A DNA stretch of 64,000 nt from Hofstenia miamia (taxonomy: Eukaryota; Xenacoelomorpha; Acoela): contig SCFE01000027.1 of the NCBI GenBank assembly GCA_004352715.1, forward strand, positions 649,896-713,895, in the 5' to 3' direction. Under the pieces are notes generated by a model that was given only the letters and a program-made list of their open reading frames with translations, was not told where the DNA came from and searched no databases. Below are positions 54,697 to 64,000 of this stretch, in pieces. The translations under genes were made by a program, and so were the position numbers. The stretch's first letter is position 1. Each line of letters starts with the position of its first letter.

Positions 54697-55123
54697 CTAA
54701 AGAACAACACATAAACTTTCTTCTCAAAATTTAAGAAAAATTGTTAAATTAAATGTGGACAGATTACTTATTGTTTTGATAAAAATTAAATTTATTATTG
54801 ACAATGTCGACAAATGGTTATTTCAGTAGTGATATAGTAGCATCCGAGTGGGCCTGAATTTCATAAAATAGTAGCCGTTTGTGTCAAAGAGTGCTAAAAT
54901 TGTCCCAGTGAATCCTATGAAACTTGATGGATATTTCCATTAATTTTGTTTAGCAAAATTGAAACAAAGCCGTACTGGACGAAATGTTATAGCCTCAGCT
55001 ACAGCCCTAAGAAATTGGGACGGAATTTCCCGAAAAACGCACCCCATTTACAACTCTGACAACAGCGGATTTGAAAGTATAATATCAGTAGCAAAATAGC
55101 ATATATGTGTGCATGAGGGAATT

Positions 55124-55154
<31 letters not shown>

Positions 55155-56434
55155 GCTTCTTTATGTATCTAATAGACAGTTAACACAAAAATTAATGCTC
55201 GAAAGAGAAATTTAAATATGCAAAAAAGTGGTCAATTTGCAAATTGAAACTATTAAGTCACGTAGGCTTGTATATATTTGAGCATGTGTTTCAGATTGCT
55301 AGGGTTGACATGTTTATTGGTTAGTTGTTGCTTAGTTTGTTATAAGCTAGGTTCTTTTCCAAATCTGGCTTCAAAAATTAGGAAAATTTGAAAAAAGGAT
55401 TTTAAAATTCTAATACCCTGATAATGCATGATCGAGGTTATATAATAAAAATCATTAAACAACACATACGGTGCAACATATAAGTAAATATAGAAACACA
55501 TTTTTACACAAAAGCAAATTTTCCGATAGATATATTATAATCAGAAAATTGAGTGCCATCTAGCGAAAGAAAATCGTTGGATTAATGTGGTAAATTAATG
55601 AAAGTTTTAGTATAAATTATTGTGAAATTGAGAAAATTTATATCAAATTGTTAATACAATACAAACGTTGGCATAAAAAAATTGGTTTTAGCTCAATTGA
55701 AAAATCGAACAAATAATTGCAATTCTGTACGAGATTACTTCAATTAAAGTGTGGTTAACGGTTGATTTTCTGATTCCGACTAGCCGGTTAAATTTTAAGA
55801 TTTACACTTGAATTAGAGATTATTAAATGTCACAATTTCGGAAATTTATATTTATTCTACTCATGAGTTTCAGATACTTCATTAAAATACTCTTTCTACT
55901 AAATTAGCTCTTCAAGTAAAACAAAGGCTATTTTTATTCTCAAGTGATGTGCTCTATTTTTGATTAACTTGTGAAGTGCATTATGCAGCAATAATTCTTG
56001 TATCAAATCTGTAAAAGATTTTGAATATCAATGGAAGATTCTAAGGTTAATTTATTCTATGCAGATTTTACTCAATCACAATGAACATCACTGGCAATTT
56101 TTACAGCAATTCACTTTGTAAAATAACTTTGAAATTTCAAGTGATTCTTTAATAGAGCATCAAATTTATGTACTCATCACTTTCTAAGAAAGTTCTTACC
56201 AAGTTAATAAATGCTTTCACGCAAATATTATAAGTTTTCAATAATACCTCGTTATTATACATTTAACTTGATATATTTTAATTGTTTGTAAATATAAAAA
56301 ATATTTGAGCATTATTAAATTTGAACACGACTTTAAAACTGTCACTGTAGCTATACATAGTTTTGAAATTTTCTTATACACTGGGTGCTTGAAAATTAGA
56401 AATTTTTCTTCAGTTAATGAGGAAATCGCAAATA
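54697..56434. other. GPCR intron or intergenic, AT-rich
   Basis: No exon for TM1-TM5 was recognised on the minus strand. (TA)n at 55121-55150. Nothing else assigned. Confidence 0.4.
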
Positions 56435-57038
56435 CTCCCTCTGTTCCGAAATAATGTTTACATTTGGGATAGACCCTTCCGATTATCACTGTTTTTGGTG
56501 AACTTTAAGCTTTATTAATTTTCCTTGATAGATTACGATCTATGTATTACGTCTGGGCCAAAAAAATTTCCATGGCTTCGTTTTTTAATTAATAAGTTAA
56601 ATTTTTTTGTTGCAGGTACAAACCTAAAATGGCTACAAAAAGATTACGTCCAACTTACCACTTGTCTAATGAACAAGATTTTCTGATGAATATGTTAAGC
56701 AGAAATCCGCCCAAGCTGAAGCATGGAGTTATAAATGAAATTTCCGCTAAATACAACGTGTCGAGAGTCTCAATTTCAAAACTTTGGAGAAATGCTTGTA
56801 AACAACTTCGAACAGTCGAAATTGTTGTTAACTCATCATCAATGAGAAGTAATTGTGGGCGTAAAAAGAAAAACTATGATGATAAATTAAAAGATGTTAA
56901 GATTAATAAATATTAAAATTGGTTTTAATAGTATTTATAAATGTTTTTAAATAATTATATAAAAGTTTGGAAATGTAAACATTATTTTGGAACAAAAAGT
57001 CATGATAATATGTAAACATTATTTCGGAACAGAGGGAG
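56435..57038 (+). mobile_element. Stowaway-like mariner element, copy 1 (604 bp)
   Basis: The ends CTCCCTCTGTTCCGAAATAA at 56435 and the inverted TTATTTCGGAACAGAGGGAG at 57038 are flanked by TA on both sides (56433-56434 and 57039-57040). The right subterminal TGTAAACATTATTT(T/C)GGAAC is doubled. CTCCCTC(C/T)GTTCC is the terminal motif of plant Stowaway/mariner elements. One ORF is inside. Confidence 0.85.
56629..56916 (+). pseudogene. Plant-type mariner transposase, N-terminal DNA-binding part only
   Basis: 95 codons after an acceptor-like TTTTTTTGTTGCAG. It reads MATKRLRPTYHLSNEQ, then LMNMLSRNPPKLKHGVINEI, SAKYNVSRVSISKLWRNACK and SSSMRSNCGRKKKNYDDKL. This is the order of the N-terminal region of DD39D mariner-like transposases of plants (LxxxxRxxIxxxL...GKLKxGxxxxxAxxFxVSxxTVxxIWRxA...NCGRKK). 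An 18-bp in-frame deletion relative to copy 2 removes residues RIAIFQ after NEQ. The catalytic DDD domain is missing, so it cannot transpose alone, but a DNA-binding protein could still be made. Confidence 0.75.
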
Positions 57039-58322
57039 TAATACATTTTCTTGATGTGATTGTGAAAAGTGTCTTGTATTGCAAAATTAATATTATTTTG
57101 GGAAGACGTTAAAATTTCAGTAAAATTTCACTTTGCCAAATAGCTTTTACTATTATAAAAAGAAATATTGAAACATTGTATTTATTGTTAGTATTGATAT
57201 ATGAAATTTCAGCAAATCATTACTCTAAAATCTCATTTAGGAATTACTAGCATAATAATCTGGAAGTTTTTTTGAAAAGTACGGTAATTATCAAAAAAAA
57301 ATTGTGTAGCAATTCGTTGTATAATATACTAAAACGACGGAAAAGTTTAAAAAGCACATACAATTTTAATATCATCATATGCAAGCATTTCTGTTTTCAA
57401 AATACATGGGGGAGGGGGCTTAAGCCCCTCTCCTCCCCAGGTTTGTCGCCACTGGTTCAAGTATAGATGTCGTTGAGTTCACTGCTAAGAAACACACCAG
57501 GAAAAGTGGATATTTTCTCGATAAATCTTTTTGAAAAACCTAACCTTGTTGAATTGATCCGACATTAAAAGATGGTAAGTTAATATATATAAGCCAGTAA
57601 ATATTTCGGACTCACAAGAATTTTTGCAATCTTTCTATTGGTCGTATTAAGTTTAAATCCTGATTAGTGTCCACTATTGCTCTAAATAAAGTCTCGTATC
57701 TCTCTTGTTGCAATACGTATAACCTTTTGCATTTTCAGAATACTGAACGCATAAACCTGTGTAATTTCATTCGAACTGTGATTTGTATGGTTTTATTGCA
57801 AATCTGTGTGATCTATGAAAAAAGCGTAGTGAAGAAATAAATACTGCAATGAATTAAAATCAAAGAAATTGATAACATTTGGAAATATCTTGAAGAAAAT
57901 TATGTTTTTTAGTATTTTTCTAAGTATAACTGTGAAACAACCGGCGTAACAACTAGATTTGATAAGTAAATCGGAAGAGCACTGATTAGCGCTATTACGA
58001 TATTTATTATATACAGTATACGTAGCTTTAAAATAACCTATTAAGACTTTATGTGATTGTATACCTCACTGGTCAATCTACAGTTGTTCATATGTGTCAA
58101 ATGACCTATGACGCAGGTCTGGTTGGGATTATATCTTAGGACTTCTTAGGGCTTTTATTGAGAGTTGAGTAATTCCAATTTTCTGAAATTGTGAAATGGG
58201 TCGGGTCAAAGATGGAAAATTAGTTGGGTCATATACGGGTCATATATTTTGCAAAATTGTGGGCAGGTGATTACAGACTAACGGTCAAGTCACTCACCGA
58301 TTAGAGTTGAACAGCTGATGTT
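57039..58322. other. Intergenic with a palindromic transposon end
   Basis: At 57407-57445, GGGGGAGGGGGCTTAAGCCC then CTCTCCTCCCC centres on the perfect palindrome GGGGCTTAAGCCCC and resembles the end of a DNA transposon. At about 58195, GGGTCGGGTCAAAG then GGGTCATATACGGGTCATAT is a short GGGTC repeat. Nothing coding. Confidence 0.4.
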
Positions 58323-59322
58323 NNNNNNNNNNNNNNNNNNNNNNNNNNNNNNNNNNNNNNNNNNNNNNNNNNNNNNNNNNNNNNNNNNNNNNNNNNNNNN
58401 NNNNNNNNNNNNNNNNNNNNNNNNNNNNNNNNNNNNNNNNNNNNNNNNNNNNNNNNNNNNNNNNNNNNNNNNNNNNNNNNNNNNNNNNNNNNNNNNNNNN
58501 NNNNNNNNNNNNNNNNNNNNNNNNNNNNNNNNNNNNNNNNNNNNNNNNNNNNNNNNNNNNNNNNNNNNNNNNNNNNNNNNNNNNNNNNNNNNNNNNNNNN
58601 NNNNNNNNNNNNNNNNNNNNNNNNNNNNNNNNNNNNNNNNNNNNNNNNNNNNNNNNNNNNNNNNNNNNNNNNNNNNNNNNNNNNNNNNNNNNNNNNNNNN
58701 NNNNNNNNNNNNNNNNNNNNNNNNNNNNNNNNNNNNNNNNNNNNNNNNNNNNNNNNNNNNNNNNNNNNNNNNNNNNNNNNNNNNNNNNNNNNNNNNNNNN
58801 NNNNNNNNNNNNNNNNNNNNNNNNNNNNNNNNNNNNNNNNNNNNNNNNNNNNNNNNNNNNNNNNNNNNNNNNNNNNNNNNNNNNNNNNNNNNNNNNNNNN
58901 NNNNNNNNNNNNNNNNNNNNNNNNNNNNNNNNNNNNNNNNNNNNNNNNNNNNNNNNNNNNNNNNNNNNNNNNNNNNNNNNNNNNNNNNNNNNNNNNNNNN
59001 NNNNNNNNNNNNNNNNNNNNNNNNNNNNNNNNNNNNNNNNNNNNNNNNNNNNNNNNNNNNNNNNNNNNNNNNNNNNNNNNNNNNNNNNNNNNNNNNNNNN
59101 NNNNNNNNNNNNNNNNNNNNNNNNNNNNNNNNNNNNNNNNNNNNNNNNNNNNNNNNNNNNNNNNNNNNNNNNNNNNNNNNNNNNNNNNNNNNNNNNNNNN
59201 NNNNNNNNNNNNNNNNNNNNNNNNNNNNNNNNNNNNNNNNNNNNNNNNNNNNNNNNNNNNNNNNNNNNNNNNNNNNNNNNNNNNNNNNNNNNNNNNNNNN
59301 NNNNNNNNNNNNNNNNNNNNNN
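58323..59322. other. Assembly gap, exactly 1000 N
   Basis: The sequence to the right restarts inside the second Stowaway-like copy, so its left end is lost. Confidence 0.95.
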
Positions 59323-59859
59323 GACCCTTCCGATTATCACTGTTTTTGGTGAACTTTAAGCTTTATTAATTTTCCTTGATATATTACGATCTATGTATTA
59401 CGTCTGGACCAAAAAAAAATCCAATTAATAAGTTAAATTTTTTTGTTGCAGGTACAAACCTAAAATGGCTACAAAAAGATTACGTCCAACTTACCACTTG
59501 TCTAATGAACAAAGAATTGCGATTTTTCAAGATTTTCTGATGAATATGTTAAGCAGAAATCCGCCCAAGCTGAAGCATGGAGTTATAAATGAAATTTCCG
59601 CTAAATACAACGTGTCGAGAGTCTCAATTTCAAAACTTTGGAGAAATGCTTCTAAACAACTTCGAACAGGCGAAATTGTTGTTAACTCATCATCAATGAG
59701 AAGTAATTGTGGGATAAAAAGAAAAACTATGATGATAAATTAAAAGACATCAAGAATATTCCGTTAAATCGATAATTATATAAAAGTTTGGAAATGTAAA
59801 CATTATTTTGGAACAAAAAGTCATGATAATATGTAAACATTATTTCGGAACAGAGGGAG
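59323..59859 (+). mobile_element. Stowaway-like mariner element, copy 2, left end in the gap
   Basis: The first bases GACCCTTCCGATTATCACTG match copy 1 at about 56471. The right end CGGAACAGAGGGAG at 59859 is followed by TA and by flanks unlike those of copy 1, so the two are separate insertions. It lacks about 70 bp between the ORF and the right end that copy 1 has. Confidence 0.85.
59465..59743 (+). pseudogene. Plant-type mariner transposase N-terminus, copy 2
   Basis: Same product as at 56629, with the extra NEQRIAIFQDFLMNML that restores the usual family spacing. A base change and indel near 59713 turn NCGRKK into NCGIKRK and shift the frame, ending at 92 codons. No catalytic domain. Confidence 0.75.
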
Positions 59860-61877
59860 TATTATATATTACAGACGTTTCCTTCAATGAATGTAGTAAA
59901 TATTATAATTGAAGGCTGATCAGAAATTTTATTCATGTCTACATTTCAGGTAGAATTCTCTCTATGTTGTCGTGACCTTCTGGAAAATTTCATTGTATTT
60001 GAAACATTTGATATAGGCAGAAAGATTAAGTATAGTGGAGGAACAGAAAACAATTACACAAAATAAAGCCATAAGTGAAAAATGCTAAAGCACAGGAGCA
60101 AGTGGTTGGAACAACCTGCTTGAAAAATCAGTTCATAATGATACAAATAAACTTGTTTATAGATCAGTAAATAAGAATGACCAGGGATTTAAAGACCATT
60201 CGACAGTGAAAACTCAATGGTTTGATGAAAATATACACAAACTAATTATAAAGAACATCTTTATTTGATAAAAGGGACATAGTACTTATATAGGGTCATA
60301 TTCTGTTAAAGCATCTCGTTGCTGGTATTTTGCATTCTTAATAAATTCGTTTGTAGTGACAATTGAGAAGTTAGCTGTTTATTATCTTTCGATGTGTGAC
60401 CTATATATGTTAAGATTATAGTGTGGAAATTCGACAAAATATGTTGACGAAAATTCTGCATATTAAAGCATTGTATTGTGAATGTCTAACTGTTCCTGTT
60501 TAAAAGTAAAGAGGCATTTTAGCCGAATTAAAAACAATTTAACGACAAATTATGCAGTCCGATTTCAAAGCATTAATACGCTTTTAGCAATCTTGTGTTA
60601 AACAACACTTGTTCATTTCCGAAAGATAAATAGATTCTCCAATGTCTTCCCCAGTGTGAATGAAAAAATTAATTTTTAATTGTTTTTGTGCGGTAGGTAA
60701 CGTTTCAGGCGTCAATATGAAACTTGTAAATCGAAATAGTCAGCATATTAATTTATTTGTGAAAAATACAAACCATTAAACTTTTAAGCGATGTTTATCT
60801 TTAAGCAGGGGAAATCCATCATCACCTTGACATTCTACACAGTTGTTGTTGATATTTGTGAAAATTAATTAAATATTCACCACGTATACAAGCGATAAAT
60901 GACTTTCCCAATGAGTGGCGGATTTGCAATTTCCTTGAAAATACTTAGTTTTATTGATCAAACGATTGGAGCTCTTTTTTCAGTAAAGATCTTAAGTAAA
61001 TTTTCTTCTGAAAATCGTTATTAAGCAGTACCTCAAAACTAGATTTGTTTTTAACCCTTATCGGATATTTAACATCTGATTGCTGTAATTAAAAATCCTT
61101 AGTCATTACATTAAAGCAATAAGTGGCATGATTGCAATATATAATGTATGATTTTACTATAATCATACCAATGAGCATTCTAAGGTAAATGACTAAAAAA
61201 TTTTTGATCGGACTACAAATTGTGGTCAAATATCTAATAAGGGCTAATACACATTTAGATTTCTTTTTGAAATATACCCCATCATTCTTAAATATGCATC
61301 ATGTTGATGATCATCATGATGATAATGATTTCAAATAATCATGCACGTTTAGCTTATAATACCCCTTTTCAAATGCTTTATAATAGACCTTCACTGCCCA
61401 AATTGATATCATGTACCGCACTATAAAATTTTGAATAAGATATAAAAATTTGAGGACGTAGCTGAATTACTTTCCTATTTATTGGAAAATACAGAAAAAG
61501 AAAAAATCTATAAGAACTAAATTGTTACAAATCTTTACAATTCTTGATGAAGTTGTTTAATCAACAACACAATGGGAAAGGAAATTAAAAAAGAAGAGCC
61601 ATATTCTATTCATTGCAAAAATCATTGCCGAAAGGCAACTGTATTTAATGTGGAAATATATGTATTTATTCTGTTAATTGGAAACAGAAATTGATTTAGT
61701 GAAATCTTCATGTTCGTGGCACTAATAATGGCAAGCATGGTGTGTCGCCTGTCAACTTCCATGCAGAAATTGTTTACATTATGACGGACTAAAATACAAT
61801 TCACATGCACTAATATTTCGAACGAACTATATGTCACTCAAATTTTCTCTAGAAATTATACCTAAATTATATACGCA
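59860..61877. other. Intergenic, nothing recognised
   Basis: About 2 kb of AT-rich sequence. Open frames are short and give no family pattern on either strand. Confidence 0.5.
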
Positions 61878-61932
61878 TATATATATATATATATATTTAT
61901 TTATTTATTATATATATACATTATATATATAT

Positions 61933-61963
<31 letters not shown>

Positions 61964-61964
61964 T
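61878..61964. repeat. (TA)n compound microsatellite
   Basis: TA runs interrupted by TTTATTTATTTATT and ACATT. The same arrangement recurs at 63252-63310, which may point to a shared element or to a mobile microsatellite. Confidence 0.9.
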
Positions 61965-63110
61965 CTGGCATTGAGTACTATTATTAAAATATATATTGAC
62001 ATTTGTACCATTTCTGGTACTGGGTTATGGAGTTTTATTAAGAAAACTGGTTCGAGGTAGACTGACATTAGATAGAATTATATTTAAAATCACTTACAAC
62101 TTGGCGTTAATATATGCATAGTCCTCAAATATAATAACTACGTAAATTATAAAAATATTAAGAAACCCAAATAATTTTTGCGCAAGAATATTTTCAACAT
62201 TTACAGGATAGAAGACAAAATAGTGGCAAAATTACTATAAATTGTTTGAAAAAATGATTTTGACAAGACAATTCCGTTAATTACTGCTGTTATTTGTTTT
62301 TTAAAATTGGAGAAAAACGAAAGGGTAATTATGTTCAGGGACTGACTCCTCAACCCACTTTGTTTTGAAATCGTTAAAACACTCTATTATAAGATATTAA
62401 TAAAAGCATTCCTTTATTACAAATAGTTAAATCTACATATGTTAAACTATTTTTACTGAATAGAATTGAAAAAGTTTCATTGCAAATTTTTAAATAAATC
62501 AAAATTTCATTTAGATAGATTTGAGAAGAAAACCTTGTTTTTGTTTTGAATGCTTAAGGAGTATAAGCTTTCATATTTGATTTGCAATTATTTATCATCT
62601 ATTATGAAATCATCAAATGTTGGACCAGTTCACATAAAATCAAATTTACGTTTACTTAGACAATTCTCGTTACATATTTTTACGAAAGTTAATATTTGAA
62701 CGGTGAAAGTATCTCTGACAAAATTTTGTGAAAAAATTAGAGCTTGATATGTAAATTTTGAAATAAATTGTTTGATTTTGAATATTGCATCCTATGTGCT
62801 TGCTCGATACGTATATATATATATATATATATACAATTCAAAATCAAATTGATGAAATATTATTTTAAAGGACTAAAGTGTAACTATTAGGGCTGGATCG
62901 TTTCACTTTGTCCAACAGTCTATTTAAAACACAATTGCAAATCACAGCGGTGTTTCTTTAGATTAGATTTTAATCCATTGAATTCAACTAACTTTGAGGT
63001 CAAAGGAATAATGATCTTTCATCTAGGGAATGATCGGAAGTGTAATTAAAGCATAAAGTTATACAATGGAAGCATACTCTTGAAGAAAATATTTATTTTC
63101 AAAATATGCG
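61965..63110. other. Intergenic, nothing recognised
   Basis: AT-rich, with a (TA)n run at 62814-62833. No coding pattern. Confidence 0.5.
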
Positions 63111-63251
63111 NNNNNNNNNNNNNNNNNNNNNNNNNNNNNNNNNNNNNNNNNNNNNNNNNNNNNNNNNNNNNNNNNNNNNNNNNNNNNNNNNNNNNNNNNN
63201 NNNNNNNNNNNNNNNNNNNNNNNNNNNNNNNNNNNNNNNNNNNNNNNNNNN

Positions 63252-63347
63252 TATATATATATATTTATTTATTATATATATACATTATATATATATATAT
63301 ATATATATATATGGATGTACATATAAAAAATACAGTATATATACATC

Positions 63348-63395
<48 letters not shown>
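63252..63395. repeat. (TA)n compound microsatellite after a 141-N gap
   Basis: Three TA runs separated by TTTATTTATT, ACATT and a unique 45-bp piece with GGATGTACATATAAAA and ATACATCCAAATA, itself a short inverted pair. Confidence 0.9.
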
Positions 63396-63396
<1 letters not shown>

Positions 63397-63769
63397 TAAA
63401 AGGAAAACACATTGAACGCTTCGATTATATTATATAATCATCATCAGCAAATAATTTGCGGCAAATTATTTTTACAATTTATAAACTGCACTAAAATTAT
63501 AGAATGAAATCTAAAATAAATATAAATACTTAGTTGGATTAATTTGTTTACTTAATAACTTTTTTTTATCGATGTTGTTAATTTCAATGGCTTCTGCAAT
63601 TTTTGTATACATTATTCTTGTAATGATATTAATATTTTCAATGTTGATATTATGAATGTGATTAAAAATTTCTGGCCATTGATGTGGTCTTTGATTCGCG
63701 TATCAAAATGAAGGATGGTTTCACCGATGTATAATTTCTTACCATCATCACAAGTATATTTATAAACTA
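63396..63769 (-). pseudogene. Penelope-like element: GIY-YIG endonuclease tail and 3' end
   Basis: The minus strand from 63769 reads VYKYTCDDGKKLYIGET, then FDTRIKDHINGQ. That is the VYxxxC...YIGxTxRxxxxRxxxH pattern of GIY-YIG nucleases fused to Penelope-like reverse transcriptases. After a one-base slip, FNHIHNINIENINIITR and KIAEAIEINNIDKKKLLSKQ follow to TAG at 63511, matching the family's 'xxHxxxxxH...EAxxIxxxKPxLN' end. Beyond the stop, CAGCAAATAATTTGC and CTGATGATGATTATATAAT then AATCGAAGCG are like Penelope 3' regions. The reverse transcriptase would lie to the right, past the GAT repeat, and is not seen. Confidence 0.65.
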
Positions 63770-63773
63770 ATGA

Positions 63774-63775
63774 TA

Positions 63776-63828
<53 letters not shown>

Positions 63829-63863
63829 AATGATGACGATGATGATGATGATGATGATGATGA
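63774..63863. repeat. (GAT)n microsatellite
   Basis: About 30 GAT units with a few changes (GATAAT, GACGAT), directly abutting the Penelope-like fragment. Confidence 0.97.
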
Positions 63864-64000
63864 TATATATAGTTTGTATAATTTAGAAATATCAAACCTT
63901 ATTGCATTCTAGGATCAGAAAAAAACAGGAAATTAATCAAATGAAGCTTTCTTGATACTTAGTAAATTAGGACATTTTATATTCATTTACATGGCATTTA

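Noticed and set aside
54405-54734. Plus-strand frames opposite the amine-type GPCR exon
   Set aside because: Antisense shadows of the third intracellular loop and TM6.

Overview
The window is animal nuclear DNA. It is AT-rich, with intron-split genes, two class A GPCR genes, a kinesin of the ciliary KIF6 type, and many decayed transposons and AT/GAT microsatellites. The species cannot be fixed from the sequence; a soft-bodied marine or freshwater invertebrate is a guess. There are six N runs. Four are exactly 1000 bases (19070, 21530, 47273, 58323), so they look like placeholder scaffold gaps. Single-N joins lie at 33805, 36472, 37913, 47000 and 51938.

Layout. 0-2.3 kb: two decayed LINE copies. 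3.1-7.06 kb (minus): a peptide-type GPCR in at least two exons; no TM2 exon was found. 7.6-14.05 kb: stacked hAT transposons. One has a frame-intact transposase with four premature stops. A second is split by the first and by a 92-bp satellite of telomere-like CCTAAACCCTAA words. 14.06-16.7 kb: LINE tails, a fold-back element with inverted telomere-like arms, and small repeats. 17.87-19.03 kb: a broken packaging-ATPase relic of Polinton/adintovirus type. 20.07-21.53 kb: an isolated contig that repeats the KIF6 P-loop exon and a mariner, and appears misplaced. 23.45-40.42 kb (minus): sixteen exons of KIF6, 684 codons in one continuous phase, first and last exons missing. Its introns hold Tc1/mariner, LINE and ACCGG-rich elements. 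41.6-42.94 kb: a Tc1/mariner with long terminal inverted repeats. 44.1-47.27 kb: a decayed Ty3/Gypsy-like LTR element. 50.16-51.02 kb: a compact two-exon gene for a small secreted cysteine-containing protein, with a TATA box and an unusual promoter palindrome. 51.4-54.1 kb: LINE and mariner debris. 54.15-54.70 kb (minus): last exon of a biogenic-amine-type GPCR. 56.4-59.9 kb: two copies of a Stowaway-like element coding for the N-terminus of a plant-type mariner transposase. 63.5-63.8 kb: tail of a Penelope-like element with a GIY-YIG motif, next to a GAT microsatellite.

Only four loci look like host genes: the two GPCRs, KIF6 and the secreted protein. They show no shared operon or pathway. 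The most notable items are the assembly error that scrambles KIF6, the plant-type mariner in an animal, the satellite inside a hAT gene, and the secreted-protein gene with its repeated promoter word.
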